Source of the DNA: Nocardiopsis prasina DSM 43845
GTDB lineage: Bacteria; Actinomycetota; Actinomycetes; Streptosporangiales; Streptosporangiaceae
NCBI RefSeq assembly: GCF_000341265.1
Contig: NZ_ANAE01000212.1
Location: 1-59,480 of the forward strand
Length of the DNA stretch: 59,480 bases
Direction of reading: 5' to 3'
In this document: piece after piece, positions 16,684 through 26,343 of the stretch
Numbering within the stretch: position 1 is the stretch's first letter
Layout of the letters: every line of letters starts with the position of its first letter
The notes under the pieces: model-generated
What the model saw: the letters and a program-made list of their open reading frames with translations, nothing else
Databases searched by the model: none
What the model was told of the DNA's origin: nothing
Position numbers and translations under genes: made by a program

Positions 16684-18333
16684 TCAGTTCGCCAGGTCCG
16701 GGTACAGCTCGTCGTAGGGGACGTCAGGCGTCCGGAACGGATCGGCGTCCACTGAGCAGTCGGAACTGAGGATCGGAATGTGCCGGCCCGCCCCGCGGCC
16801 CTCCAACTCCTCCAGATAGTCCACATGTCCGCTGCCAGTCGGCTCGCGGGTGACCCGGAACAGGTGGTTCCGGACGCTCGCGGTCAGGGTGCTCTCGTCA
16901 CTCGCCTCGAAGCCCAGCAGCGTCGCGCGGGCCGCGATCGTGGCCGCGTCGTAGTAGACCAGGCTGTAGCCGCTGTAGAAGTCCTCCGGAACGGAGGTGC
17001 TCTCCGTCTCGGCCCTCACCGTCGTGGTGACGGCCGCCCGGTAGTCGTCGAACCCCTCCGGGCTCCAAGCGCCCTCTTCCAGCCAGGAGGGATCGAAGGC
17101 GCTCGCCTGGACGAGGCGGTAGTGCTCCCCGGCCGAGTCGTCGTCGGCGGGCGCGCACTCCGTGCCGGAGTAGGACCTGATCATGTCCGGAAGCAGTCCG
17201 AGTTCCATGGAGTACACCGTGATCGGGACGTCGGATTCGGCCCTGCAACCGCGCAGTTCCAAGGATCGCAGGAAGGTCTCCAGGTCGGAGAACCGTCCGG
17301 CGAAGAACACCGCGTTGGTCCCCGGGTTCGCGCAGATCTCGTTGGCTATGTGATCGAAGTAGACAGTCGTGTTCGCCGAGCCGGCGCTGCCCTGGAACGT
17401 CAGCGAGTTCTGGACGAGATAGGGGTCGAGATACCGGCGGAACTGATCAGCCAGATCCAGTGAGAAGGTGTCGGCCTCGTTCTCGTCGACGAGCAGCAGC
17501 CCCCTGGCCGGTTCCTGGTCCGACTCGGCCTCACGGTCCAGGTGGTCGCGCAGAGCCGCCGCGAAGTCCTCGTTGTTGGGGGCCGCTCGGATGAGTCCGG
17601 GCGAGTGCACACTGTTGATCGTGGTGGAGGTCGAGGAGCCGGCGACCATGGGAATCCTGAGCTCGGACAGTTCCCGGGCGACTTCCTCGGTCTTGGTGGT
17701 GGTCGAAGACTGCCCGATGACCACGGACAGGGGAATGTCGTCGTGGACCATCGATTCGAGGGCGTCGATGACCGCATCGGTGCCTTGCTGCACACTCCCC
17801 TCGTTGGCCAAGTAGAGCTGGAAGATCCGGCTCCCCTCGGCGACCACCTCAACTCCGGAACCGGTCTCCGCGAATCCGTTCTGTCGCATGAGCGCGACAT
17901 AGGTCCCCTCGACGGCGCGGACGATCTGCTCCTCGCTCAGGTCCGCGCTCCCGTCGAGTGAGAACGACGTCATCATCACGATGCGGAAGGCCTCGACGTC
18001 GTCCCGGGAGGCGGCGAGCTCCTCGACCTCGGTGTTCATGCTGTGGATCCGGCTGGTGAGCCAGTCGAGATCCGCTTCGAAGGAAGAGGAGCCGTCGTTG
18101 ACGCCGACGCATTCGCCTTCGATCTGCTGGAGGCCCGTCCCGCAGACCAGGTACGGCCAGCCGAACACGCCCCCGACCATGGTGGCGACGAGCGCCACCA
18201 CCGTCGAGAGGACCGCTGTCGCCCGGGTTCGCCTGAACCGCCGCCGTTGGAGCGGTGAACCGATCCTGCGCACGAGTTCGGATCGGGTGAGCGGGAACTC
18301 GAGGTCCCCGATGGAGGATCGGCCCTGTTCCAT
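16684..18333 (-). CDS. Membrane-anchored periplasmic-binding-fold receptor
   Basis: 549 residues. A basic cytoplasmic tail of about 40 residues is followed by one transmembrane helix (TAVLSTVVALVATMVGGVFG, about 39-58). An extracellular part follows that begins CGTGLQQIEGECVGVNDGSS and continues as a type I periplasmic-binding fold (for example IPLSVVIGQSSTTTKTEEV, ARGLLLVDENEADTFSLDL, NAVFFAGRFSDLETFLRSL). Unlike ABC receptors it has no lipobox, and no permease or ATPase importer gene is nearby. It starts 12 bp after the NTPase stop on the same strand. A sensor role is inferred; the ligand is unknown. Confidence 0.75.
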   Translation of the reverse strand: MEQGRSSIGDLEFPLTRSELVRRIGSPLQRRRFRRTRATAVLSTVVALVATMVGGVFGWPYLVCGTGLQQIEGECVGVNDGSSSFEADLDWLTSRIHSMNTEVEELAASRDDVEAFRIVMMTSFSLDGSADLSEEQIVRAVEGTYVALMRQNGFAETGSGVEVVAEGSRIFQLYLANEGSVQQGTDAVIDALESMVHDDIPLSVVIGQSSTTTKTEEVARELSELRIPMVAGSSTSTTINSVHSPGLIRAAPNNEDFAAALRDHLDREAESDQEPARGLLLVDENEADTFSLDLADQFRRYLDPYLVQNSLTFQGSAGSANTTVYFDHIANEICANPGTNAVFFAGRFSDLETFLRSLELRGCRAESDVPITVYSMELGLLPDMIRSYSGTECAPADDDSAGEHYRLVQASAFDPSWLEEGAWSPEGFDDYRAAVTTTVRAETESTSVPEDFYSGYSLVYYDAATIAARATLLGFEASDESTLTASVRNHLFRVTREPTGSGHVDYLEELEGRGAGRHIPILSSDCSVDADPFRTPDVPYDELYPDLAN

Positions 18334-18345
18334 GCGTCCTCGTTC

Positions 18346-20325
18346 TCAGAAGTCGATATCGGAGTCGAGTGGGTTCACCGGGCGTTCCAGCGAGATGCTC
18401 TCGTGGAATTCGGCCTCGGACTGGAACGGGTGGGAGTCCTCGCAGACGGCTCCCAGCTCGTGGAACGCGGTCCTCACGCGCAGGTGCACGTCCCTGGTGT
18501 ACATGCTCTCGAAGGGGTCCTCGATGACCCATTTGCCGGCGACGATGCGCAGGATCCTCGACAACCGGTGGTCCAGCGGGGCTCCGTCCGACCGACGAGG
18601 ACCCCGGTTCTGTACGAGGAACCCGTAGCGCTGCAACGGAGTGAAGCCGTCCGCGCCGGGGTCGTCGATCGGCGGCTGCGGTACCGACGTGGTGTGTCGG
18701 ATGAGGTCGAGCACCTCGGATTCACGGCCGGGCAGGTCGAGCAGCGCGTCGAGCTCCCGGCACACCGCCATGAGGTCGCCGGACCCGAGCGTGTAGTAGT
18801 ACCAGTTCGGGGTGTGGCCGCTCGCCCCTTTGTCGGACCGCGTCGCGAGCCGGCGGAAGGCCTCGTCGCGGTCGCAGCGCACCCATGTCGGTTCCTTCTG
18901 CCAGCGACGAAGCAGCAACCGCATCATCAGCGCGCGGGCCGAGCGTGCCGCTCCCGAGTTCTCGTTCCATGCCAGCCAGTGGCGGTCGTCGAGTCCGGTG
19001 AGGTCCTCGCCGAGGTCGTAGGTCCGGATGAGGTGATCGACGTCCTGGAGGTCCTTGGCGAGCGAGCAGATCGTCAGCGCTTCGAGCGTCCGGCTCTTGA
19101 GGTCGAGCTCGGAGTGTTTCAGCAGGGCCTTGATGATGGAGTCGCCCAGGTGCTCCTGCAGTGTCGGGGCGTCCTCAGCGCCGCCGCGCTTCTGGCGGAG
19201 CAGGTGCTGGAGTCCGTTGTAGGCGCGCAGTCCGTCGATCGCCGGATCCTGGAGCAGATAGCTGGTGGCGGCCACGTATCCCCCGGTGAGTCCGAAGATG
19301 AGTCCGGGGAAGTAGTCGTCGATGCGGTGCGGTGTGCGGTCCGCCAGTTCGCGTGCCTCGGAGGGACTGAAGTCCGGGGCCGGGACCGCCTTCACCCTGC
19401 TCAGGAGAGGCCTCTCGGGAGTGCTGCTCACCAGCAGCAGTGGTATCCGGCCGGCCCCCTGGTGGGCGGGCGAGGACTGCGCGGACCGGAACAGTGCGAG
19501 CAGCCCGCCGCCCCTGCTGGCCGGCTGCTTCAACGCGTCGACGTCGTCCAGGAAGACCACGCGCCGGTACTGGCCGGCGGCTTCGGCCTGATCGCGCAGA
19601 TCGGCGAGGAAGGCGTGGACGAGCCACTCGTTGTGACTGGTCTGGATCATCCACTCGGTCTCGCGGTCCCGCTCAGCCTTCTCGGTTCCGGCCTGTTCCG
19701 GATAGGGGTTGATGAGCGAGCCCCAGGCCCGGGTCTTGAACCACTGCTCCACGGCGGCGCCGATCTTCCTGCGCGGCAGCGCGAGGGCGTGGCTGATCGG
19801 ACGTGCGGCGCCGAGCTGGAACTTGAGGAAGAGCAGATTCACCTCCACCACGACGGTGACGGACGTGGCGGCATTGTCACGACGCCCGCGTCGGGCTCCG
19901 CGGTCGGAACGTGCCTGCCGTCTCCAGTGTCTGACCAGATCCGGCCAGAATCTGGTGTAGTCGCTGACGGGGGTGAGGCCGTCGAGCAAGGCGGTGAGCA
20001 CCAGGTCCAGCCTCGGGAAGTGGCAGCGCGGCAGTCCCGGTGTCCTGGCGCTCAACTGGTCCCGAATATCGCGGAAGAGGTCCGGCACGGTCTCCGGTCG
20101 GTATTCGTTGCAGTTGACGAACGCGGTGGGGGTGATCAGCCGCATGATCTCGTTGGACTGAGTGAGCAGGGTGGTCTTGCCGCTCCCGGAGGGGCCGTGG
20201 ACGATGAGGTTGCCGGACTCGTCCGAGTCGTCCCGGCAGGAATCGAGAATGTCGTCCAGGGGGCGGTCGCGGAGAATGGTCGATCCGGACACGTCGACCT
20301 GGGTGGACATGGGACGGAGTTTCAT
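18346..20325 (-). CDS. STAND-like P-loop NTPase
   Basis: 659 residues. Walker A is GPSGSGKT (44-51) and Walker B is VVFLDDVDAL (about 258-264). LLLVSSTPERPLL looks like a sensor-1 strand, and DFSPSEARELADRTPHR followed by FGLTGGYVAATSYLLQ is the winged-helix pattern of STAND/ATPase_2 signalling NTPases. The C-terminal 250 residues match nothing I recognise. ATG 20325 follows AGGAGA by 10 bp; the frame upstream to 20436 is unlikely. It is the first gene of a two-gene unit with the receptor. A switch or defence-type role is possible, but no effector domain is recognised. Confidence 0.75.
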   Translation of the reverse strand: MKLRPMSTQVDVSGSTILRDRPLDDILDSCRDDSDESGNLIVHGPSGSGKTTLLTQSNEIMRLITPTAFVNCNEYRPETVPDLFRDIRDQLSARTPGLPRCHFPRLDLVLTALLDGLTPVSDYTRFWPDLVRHWRRQARSDRGARRGRRDNAATSVTVVVEVNLLFLKFQLGAARPISHALALPRRKIGAAVEQWFKTRAWGSLINPYPEQAGTEKAERDRETEWMIQTSHNEWLVHAFLADLRDQAEAAGQYRRVVFLDDVDALKQPASRGGGLLALFRSAQSSPAHQGAGRIPLLLVSSTPERPLLSRVKAVPAPDFSPSEARELADRTPHRIDDYFPGLIFGLTGGYVAATSYLLQDPAIDGLRAYNGLQHLLRQKRGGAEDAPTLQEHLGDSIIKALLKHSELDLKSRTLEALTICSLAKDLQDVDHLIRTYDLGEDLTGLDDRHWLAWNENSGAARSARALMMRLLLRRWQKEPTWVRCDRDEAFRRLATRSDKGASGHTPNWYYYTLGSGDLMAVCRELDALLDLPGRESEVLDLIRHTTSVPQPPIDDPGADGFTPLQRYGFLVQNRGPRRSDGAPLDHRLSRILRIVAGKWVIEDPFESMYTRDVHLRVRTAFHELGAVCEDSHPFQSEAEFHESISLERPVNPLDSDIDF

Positions 20326-21196
20326 CTGGGAGAGATCTCCTGGATCGGCTTCGACCGAGGATACTCGACAGGGGCGGGATTCGCTGGTCGCAATTCGGAC
20401 CACGCGAGGTCGGTACCCGCGTGCCGCTTCGCGCAATTCCTTGGAAACCCCTGGTCGAGGTGGAGGGATCGGCCTGTTGAAACTCCTGGCCTCGGCAGGG
20501 ATTGATCCGCGGAGTTCGCGTGGGACGGCATCAGGGACCTTGGCGCGGCAGGCTCGCGGTAGTAGACTCTTCTGCCGCGGATTCTCTGTGTCAGGGCTTG
20601 TTCGCTGCGCCCGCCGTACGGATGTGACCGCGCAGAACGACGAAGATCTCCACGGGCCTGCCTACGGACTCGACTCCTGTCGGTGCCTCAGTCGTGTCGG
20701 ATCTCCGAGTCAAGAATGGTTGCGCGTCAAGGCGGCCCTGTGAGCCAGTGCCGAGGCTTCCCTTTTATTGCACGTGTGGTCCGACCGAGGAGCTTTGCGT
20801 CTTCTGCATTTCCCCGGGACATGAGGATTCGAGCCCACTTCCTTAAAGTACGTTTCTGTTCGTACCGGAGTGAAGTGCTCTCTGTCTTCAAGCCTTGGTT
20901 CTCGGTCCGGGTCGGCCGTCCCGAGGACCCTTTCACTCCTGTCGGAGGTGCTCTTCGGCGTGGGACGCGGTTATATCGGGGAAAGTGCGGAATGGGCCCG
21001 GTGCGGTTCCGAACAGCGGTCCGTGCCCCATCATGTCCGAGGCCGCGCGTACACGTCGAACTGGAGGGCGCCGGCGTCGGCGGCCAGGGCCCGTCCCCGA
21101 GAACTCCCGGGACGGTTGCCCCTGCCCCCGCCACCCTCCAGGATGGGGCGTACCGGAGGCCCCGGGGCCTCACCGACCGACGAGAGCACAGGTGCC
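20326..21196. other. 870-bp gene-free region, partly lower GC
   Basis: No open frame with start, ribosome site and family support was found on either strand. The section 20690-20900 is visibly richer in A/T than the surroundings and holds GTACG/CGTAC (20848-20852, 20861-20865). It must contain the promoter of the NTPase operon (minus) and of the acyl-CoA synthetase (plus), but neither is obvious. Confidence 0.5.
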
Positions 21197-22726
21197 ATGA
21201 CCGCTTTGACGACCTCCAGCCGTGTGGACGACATCCTCCGGCGGAGCGCGGCCAGGACCCCCGCGAACACCGCGCTGGTCTTCGCCGACCGGGAGTGGAC
21301 CTACTCCGGACTCGACGACGCGGTCACCCGGGCGGCCGCGCGGCTGCTGGCGACGGGCGCGGCCAAGGGTGACCGCGTCGCGGCCTATGGCAGGAACTCC
21401 GACGCCTACCTGATCGGTTTCCTCGCCTGCGCGCGGGCCGGGCTGGTGCACGTGCCCATCAACTTCGCCCTCAGGGGCACGGAGCTCGCCTACCTGCTGG
21501 AGCAGTCCGGCAGCACCGTGGCCCTGGTCGACCCGGCATTGCGCTCGGCCGTGGACGACCTGCGCACCGAGACCGGCGTCGAGCAGGTGCTGGAACTGCG
21601 CGACGCCCCCGGCTCGCTGCTGGAGGAGGCCACGCGGGGGCCGGTTCCCGATCTGGACGCGGAGGTGGCCGACACCGACCTGGTCCAGCTCCTGTACACC
21701 TCCGGTACCACCTCCAGACCCAAGGGCGCCATGATGACCCACCGGGCGCTCGTTCACGAGTACCTCTCGTGCCTGGTGGGGCTGGACCTGGACGCCGGGG
21801 ACAACCCGTTGCACGCGATGCCCCTGTACCACTCGGCTCAGCTGCACGTCTTCCTCCTTCCGTGGCTGGCGGTGGGTGCCCGCAACACCCTGGTGGAGAC
21901 TCCCGACCCCACGGACCTGCTGAACCGGATCGAGGCCGACGGGCACGGCGCCTTCTTCGCCGCCCCCACCCTGTGGGTGGCGATGGCCAACCACCCCTCG
22001 TTCGACGACCGGGACCTGTCCAGCCTGCGCAAGGCCTACTACGGTGCCTCGATCATGCCCGGACCGGTCCTGGACCGACTCCGCGCGGCCCTGCCCGACC
22101 TGGGCTTCTACAACTGCTTCGGCCAGAGCGAGATCGGCCCTCTGGCCACCGTGCTGCGCCCCGAGGAGCACGAGGCCAGGCCCGCCTCCGCGGGGCGTTC
22201 GGCCCTCTTCGTGGAGCTGCGTGTGGTGGACGAGAACGGGGAGGAGGTCGCGCCGGGCGAGCTCGGCGAGGTGGTCTACCGGTCACCGCAGCTGTGCCTG
22301 GGCTACTGGGACAAGCCGGAGGACACCAAGGAGGCCTTCCGGGACGGTTGGTTCCACTCCGGTGACCTGGTGCGCGCCGACGCCGAGGGCTACATCGAGG
22401 TGGTCGACCGGATCAAGGACGTCATCAACACCGGTGGGGTGCTGGTGGCCTCCCGGGAGATCGAGGACGTGCTGTTCTCCCACCCCGGGGTGGGAGAGGC
22501 CGCTGTGGTCGGAACCGCTGACGAGAAGTGGATCGAGGCGGTGACGGCGTACGTGGTGCCCGCGGCGGACGCCGACACCGAGACGCTTCCGGAGCAGTTG
22601 GTGGCGCACGTGCGCCACCAACTGGCGCCGTTCAAGGTGCCCAAGACGGTGCGGGTGGTCAGCGAGCTGCCCCGCAACGCCTCGGGCAAGATCCTCAAGC
22701 GCGAACTCCGCGACCGGTCGGCCTGA
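21197..22726 (+). CDS. Acyl-CoA synthetase (AMP-forming)
   Basis: 509 residues, the usual size for a fatty-acid or aryl-CoA ligase. The P-loop-like motif LLYTSGTTSRPKGAMMTH (about 163-180), the YNCFGQSEIGP motif, the GWFHSGDLVRADAEGYIEVV hinge and the C-terminal catalytic Lys in NASGKILKREL are all intact. It activates a carboxylic acid with ATP and loads it on CoA. ATG 21197 has only a weak AGGTG site. The chain-length preference is not readable. A large hairpin follows the stop. Confidence 0.92.
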   Translation: MTALTTSSRVDDILRRSAARTPANTALVFADREWTYSGLDDAVTRAAARLLATGAAKGDRVAAYGRNSDAYLIGFLACARAGLVHVPINFALRGTELAYLLEQSGSTVALVDPALRSAVDDLRTETGVEQVLELRDAPGSLLEEATRGPVPDLDAEVADTDLVQLLYTSGTTSRPKGAMMTHRALVHEYLSCLVGLDLDAGDNPLHAMPLYHSAQLHVFLLPWLAVGARNTLVETPDPTDLLNRIEADGHGAFFAAPTLWVAMANHPSFDDRDLSSLRKAYYGASIMPGPVLDRLRAALPDLGFYNCFGQSEIGPLATVLRPEEHEARPASAGRSALFVELRVVDENGEEVAPGELGEVVYRSPQLCLGYWDKPEDTKEAFRDGWFHSGDLVRADAEGYIEVVDRIKDVINTGGVLVASREIEDVLFSHPGVGEAAVVGTADEKWIEAVTAYVVPAADADTETLPEQLVAHVRHQLAPFKVPKTVRVVSELPRNASGKILKRELRDRSA

Positions 22727-22734
22727 CCCCGCGC

Positions 22735-22772
22735 GGCCCTCCGGTCACACCGTGACCGCCCCCTGGAGGGCC
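22735..22772. terminator. Nested hairpin after the acyl-CoA synthetase
   Basis: The outer arms GGCCCTCC (22735-22742) and GGAGGGCC (22765-22772) enclose a perfect inner hairpin: CGGTCAC (22742-22748), ACC loop, GTGACCG (22752-22758). It begins 9 bp after the stop of the synthetase gene. Confidence 0.6.
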
Positions 22773-22900
22773 TTCCACGCCTCGACCACGTGGTGGTCCC
22801 GAGTGAACGTCCCACCTGTGGCGAACCGGAGGATCAGGCGCCCCTCCCGTTCGGAGTGGGTCAGGAACGTCGTCCCCTGGGTGTGCGGGGCCGGAGAGCG
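22745..22900 (-). pseudogene. C-terminal remnant of a PLP-dependent decarboxylase
   Basis: On the minus strand, ending with TGA at 22747-22745, one frame reads TTFLTHSEREGRLILRFATG followed by a segment containing HHVVEAWKALQ. This matches the end of group II (aromatic-L-amino-acid type) decarboxylases, where a beta strand, an LRLAIGN-like strand and a final helix occur in this order. The rest of the gene is missing; the sequence upstream becomes the leader of the divergent DUF574 gene. It is a decayed stub with no start codon. Confidence 0.6.
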
Positions 22901-23046
22901 CGCATACCTCGCATCCGTCCGATCGGGGCGGTTTCCCCTATGGTTGGGGCGAACGGCTTCTGGCTGGGAGGGATCGCCGTCCCGAGACGGTCGGAGACCG
23001 CCCGGCCGCGTGGCGCGGCCCCCTGTGTGTAGAGGTAGATGCTCCT

Positions 23047-23868
23047 ATGTCCGACGGTTCCTCCCAGTCCACCGCCGACGGTTTCGACCGGCCCTCCCCC
23101 ATCGACACCACCCGGACGCACTCGGCCCGGATCTGGAACTACTGGATGGGCGGCAAGGACCACTACCCGATCGACCGCGTCGCGGGCGACCAGGTGGCCG
23201 AGTCCTTCCCGGAGATCGTGGACCTGGCCCGCACCAGCCGGGAGTTCCTGAACCGCGTGGTGACCCACCTGACGGAGGAGGCGGGGATCCGCCAGTTCCT
23301 CGACATCGGCACCGGGATGCCCACCGCGAACAACACCCACGAGGTGGCCCAGGGGATCGCTCCCGAAAGCCGGGTGGTCTACGTGGACAACGACCCCCTC
23401 GTGCTCACGCACGCGCGCGCCCTGCTCGTGGGAACCCCCGAGGGCGTCACCGACTACATCGACGCCGACCTGCGTGACCCCGAGGCGATCCTGGAACGGG
23501 CAGCGAAGACCCTGGACTTCGACCAGCCCATCGCCCTCATGCTGATGGGAGTGCTGGGCCACGTCCCGGACGAGGAGCTCCAGCCGATCGTGGGGAAGCT
23601 CCTGGACGCGCTGCCCTCCGGCAGCTACCTGGCCAGCTACGACGGCACCAACACCAACGAGGCCTACAACGAGGCCATCGAGGAGGGCAACAAGCACGGC
23701 GACGACCCCTACCGCCTGCGCAGCCCGGAGGCGGTCGCCGCTCGCTTCGAGGGCCTGGAGCTGCTCGAGCCGGGCGTGGTGCCCTGCCCCCGGTGGCGTC
23801 CACTGGAGGGTGAGCTCAGCGCCCGTCGCGGTTTGGACCAGTACGGCGGAGTGGCCCGCAAGCCCTGA
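23047..23868 (+). CDS. SAM-dependent methyltransferase, DUF574 (SAV2177-like)
   Basis: 273 residues. The start region SARIWNYWMGGKDHYPIDR is the hallmark of this actinomycete-specific family. IRQFLDIGTGMPTANNTHE is SAM motif I, VVYVDNDPLV is motif II and ALMLMGVLGHV lies further on. Members are numerous in Streptomyces and relatives, and their methyl acceptor is generally unknown. ATG 23047 follows AGAGG. The leader overlaps the decayed decarboxylase. Confidence 0.93.
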   Translation: MSDGSSQSTADGFDRPSPIDTTRTHSARIWNYWMGGKDHYPIDRVAGDQVAESFPEIVDLARTSREFLNRVVTHLTEEAGIRQFLDIGTGMPTANNTHEVAQGIAPESRVVYVDNDPLVLTHARALLVGTPEGVTDYIDADLRDPEAILERAAKTLDFDQPIALMLMGVLGHVPDEELQPIVGKLLDALPSGSYLASYDGTNTNEAYNEAIEEGNKHGDDPYRLRSPEAVAARFEGLELLEPGVVPCPRWRPLEGELSARRGLDQYGGVARKP

Positions 23869-23901
23869 GAGTCGGGTTCCCCGATTCCGGCGTGAACCGC
23901 C

Positions 23902-23931
23902 CCGGGGGCACCCGACCAGGGCTGCCCCCGG
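23902..23931. terminator. Bidirectional hairpin between convergent methyltransferase genes
   Basis: CCGGGGGCA (23902-23910) and TGCCCCCGG (23923-23931) form a perfect 9-bp stem with a 12-nt loop, between the DUF574 gene (plus) and the last gene of the biosynthetic cluster (minus). Confidence 0.7.
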
Positions 23932-23938
23932 ACCCGGG

Positions 23939-23960
23939 ATCAGGTGTTCAGGTGTTCAGG
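23939..23960. repeat. Short tandem repeat at a stop codon
   Basis: CAGGTGTT is repeated with an 8-bp period (TCAGGTGTTCAGGTGTTCAG), covering the last codons and stop of the minus-strand methyltransferase. Slippage would alter the C-terminus. Confidence 0.7.
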
Positions 23961-24685
23961 TGCCGCCAGCGGACCGGATCGAAGTGGGCGCGGATGCCCT
24001 CGCTCCGCGGTAGGTCACCGCGTTCGGAGCACTCCAGGACCAGCATCTCCTCTTCTCCCGGATCGAAGGCGTACTCCACCCGCTCCACCCGCGAGGACAC
24101 TCCGCAGTCGGCCAGGAACTCCCGCATCCGGTCCAGCGCCGGATAGCGCGTGAAGTCCGAGTGCCGGAACAGCGGGTACAGCCGCACCTGCCAGCGGGAC
24201 AGCCGCACCAGCTCCAACAGCGCCTCCCTGTGGAACTCCTCGTCCAGCTGCCTGCCGTACGAGAACAGCAGGTGGGAGCTGAGCACCAGGTCGAAGGAGT
24301 GGTCGGGGAAGGGCAGGTGCGGCAGGGAACCCTCCACGTAGCGCTCCGGGTGCGCGGTCACGTCCGCGCCGAACCTGCGCGCCGACTCCGAACGCAGCCG
24401 CGTGTACTGCTCCGGACCCTCGAACCACGTCCACACGAAGTCCGACTGGTGTTCGACCAGATCGGCGTGCTTGTGCTCGTTCTCCAGCAGGGCCAGCTCG
24501 GCCAGCTTCCCCCGGTTCTCGCCGTACTCGGGATCCACCGCCGTGACGTCGGAGCCCCGGGCGCGGGCCTCGGCCGTGAAGCTCGCGGCGCCGCCGGGGC
24601 AGTCCAGGATCCTCAACGACAGGTCGTGGTCGGAGAGCCCGAACATGGACCGGTACTCCGCGAAGTCGCGCGCGCTGACGAACAC
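23948..24685 (-). CDS. Class I SAM-dependent methyltransferase (biosynthetic cluster)
   Basis: 245 residues. LRILDCPGGAASFTAEARAR (about 24-43) is SAM motif I, VTAVDPEYGENRG is motif II and FDLVLSSHLLFSYG is motif IV. The GTG start at 24685 lies 4 bp after the stop of the SDR gene. It is the last gene of the run that includes the NRPS, and would methylate O, N or a carboxylate of the product. The acceptor is unknown, and similar enzymes also occur outside such clusters. Confidence 0.82.
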   Translation of the reverse strand: MFVSARDFAEYRSMFGLSDHDLSLRILDCPGGAASFTAEARARGSDVTAVDPEYGENRGKLAELALLENEHKHADLVEHQSDFVWTWFEGPEQYTRLRSESARRFGADVTAHPERYVEGSLPHLPFPDHSFDLVLSSHLLFSYGRQLDEEFHREALLELVRLSRWQVRLYPLFRHSDFTRYPALDRMREFLADCGVSSRVERVEYAFDPGEEEMLVLECSERGDLPRSEGIRAHFDPVRWRHLNT

Positions 24686-24689
24686 CCGC

Positions 24690-25457
24690 TCACCCCCGCC
24701 CGACGAAGGGCATCGACGTGGGCAGCACCGTCAGGTACTGCACGTTGGCCCCCGGCGGCATCGACGCCATGAGGAGCAGGGCCTCGACGAAGCGGTCCAG
24801 GGGGAGGGTCTGTTCCACGGCCGTCCCTCCGTCGGCCTGCCTGGCCGGGGGTTGGGGGCGCCCGTCGGAGGGTTCCACGTTGCCCACGTCGATCTGTCCG
24901 CAGGCGATGTCGTGCTCGCGCCCGTCCAGCGACAGCGCCTTGGTCAGGCCGAGGACCGCGTGCTTGGCCGTGGTGTAGGCGACGGCGTTCGGCCGGGGCG
25001 CGTGCGCGGAGGGCGCCCCGTTGTTGATGATGCGCCCGCCCCGGGGCGACTGATCCCGCATCACGCGGAACGCCTCCTGGGCGCACAGGAACGTGCCGGT
25101 CACGGTGGTGTCCATGATCCGGTTCCAGTCCTCGAACCGGACGTCCTGCACCGGCACCCTGGGCACGACCGCCCCGGCGTTGTTGAACAGCAGGTCCACC
25201 CGGCCGAACCGCTCCCGCGCAGCGGTGAACAGCGCCGCCACCTCCTCGGGACGTCCGATGTCGGTCGGGACGGTCAGCATCCGGTGCGCGTCCCCGCCGG
25301 CCAGGGAGACCGTCTCCTCCAGCGCCTCCTTGCGTCGGCCGGCGATCGCCACGGACCACCCCTCCGAGAGCAGGGCGAGCGCCGCGGCGCGTCCCAGCCC
25401 GCTGCCGCCGCCGGTGACCACCGCTACCCCGCGTTCCGGGGTGGCACCTTCGCTCAT
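24690..25457 (-). CDS. Short-chain dehydrogenase/reductase (biosynthetic cluster)
   Basis: A 255-residue classical [21 protein letters not shown] binds NAD(P), [11 protein letters not shown] is the NNAG motif, and Ser precedes YTTAK (catalytic Tyr and Lys intact). ATG 25457 overlaps the dioxygenase stop by 4 bp. It probably oxidises an alcohol or reduces a carbonyl created by the adjacent dioxygenase or by NRPS reductive release. Confidence 0.9.
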   Translation of the reverse strand: MSEGATPERGVAVVTGGGSGLGRAAALALLSEGWSVAIAGRRKEALEETVSLAGGDAHRMLTVPTDIGRPEEVAALFTAARERFGRVDLLFNNAGAVVPRVPVQDVRFEDWNRIMDTTVTGTFLCAQEAFRVMRDQSPRGGRIINNGAPSAHAPRPNAVAYTTAKHAVLGLTKALSLDGREHDIACGQIDVGNVEPSDGRPQPPARQADGGTAVEQTLPLDRFVEALLLMASMPPGANVQYLTVLPTSMPFVGRG

Positions 25458-26314
25458 CGGGCACCCGCGCTCATCCAGGCCCGCAGTACGCGGCGGCTGC
25501 CCGGACCGGGCACGTCCACGTAGGGTGACCGTCCGTGCAGGACCCGCGAGTTGCGGATGACCAGCAGGTCACCGGCGTCGAGCAGGAGCTGGAAGGCGAT
25601 CTCCGGCCGGTAGAGGACCTCGTCGAGGACGTCCAGGGCCTCCCACTGGCGGTCGGTCAGGGGCGGGCCGCCCCGCTCCGGGGAAGTGCGCACCGTGCGG
25701 GTCTGGTAGTAGCAGCCCACGGTCCCGTCCTCCTGGGTGAACAGGATGGGGGAGACGATCACCTGCTGTCCCGCCCGGCCGGTGCGGTCGAAGGTCCAGT
25801 CCTCCTCCAGCGTGGCGAGCACGTCCGGGCGCTCACCGCCGATGATGCTCCGCACATGACGGGCACTGGCGAGCTTGGTGTACCCACCGCCCCGGACCGC
25901 GGGCTGGAGGCACAGCAGCACCAGGAGGTCGCAGGTGTCGCAGTGGAACCCGAGTTCGGTGTTCCCGTCGCCGTCCTGGTCCCGAAGCACCCGGAACAGG
26001 TCGCCCTCGGCGTTCTGCGGGATGATCTCGCCGAAGTCCCGCAGCACGAAGGAGAGCGCCGAGACGATGTCGGCATCGTCCGCCGCGGGGTCGATCAGGT
26101 TCGGCACGTGGGCGAAGCCCACTGATCGGATGCTGTCGGCGCTGAACGCGCGCAGCCGCTCGCGCACCCGTGAGGCACCCTCCCAGCGCTCCGCCCGAGC
26201 GTCCCGCCACAGCAGCGAGCGCTCCTCGTCGGAGAGCGGCATCGACCACAGGTCGCGACGGGTGTCCAGGGTCGTGCTTCCCCAACCGATCTCGGTCGTG
26301 GTGTTCTCGGTCAT
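25454..26314 (-). CDS. TauD/TfdA-type Fe(II)/2-oxoglutarate dioxygenase
   Basis: 286 residues. The facial triad starts with [14 protein letters not shown] (HxD, about 145-150) and ends with the His of [21 protein letters not shown] supplies the Arg for 2-oxoglutarate. The subgroup resembles clavaminate-synthase-like hydroxylases that act on free or carrier-bound amino acids. ATG 26314 ([10 protein letters not shown]) is chosen; the frame reaching 26407 overlaps the NRPS end. It lies 29 bp downstream of the NRPS. Beta-hydroxylation of the aspartyl unit is a reasonable but unproved proposal. Confidence 0.88.
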   Translation of the reverse strand: MTENTTTEIGWGSTTLDTRRDLWSMPLSDEERSLLWRDARAERWEGASRVRERLRAFSADSIRSVGFAHVPNLIDPAADDADIVSALSFVLRDFGEIIPQNAEGDLFRVLRDQDGDGNTELGFHCDTCDLLVLLCLQPAVRGGGYTKLASARHVRSIIGGERPDVLATLEEDWTFDRTGRAGQQVIVSPILFTQEDGTVGCYYQTRTVRTSPERGGPPLTDRQWEALDVLDEVLYRPEIAFQLLLDAGDLLVIRNSRVLHGRSPYVDVPGPGSRRVLRAWMSAGAR

Positions 26315-26343
26315 CTGGCGGGCCGTTCCCTTCGTCGTGGGAT

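Noticed and set aside
20820-20850. Possible tRNA T-arm (GATTCGAGCCC)
   Set aside because: The five-base stems on either side do not pair and no cloverleaf can be drawn on either strand.
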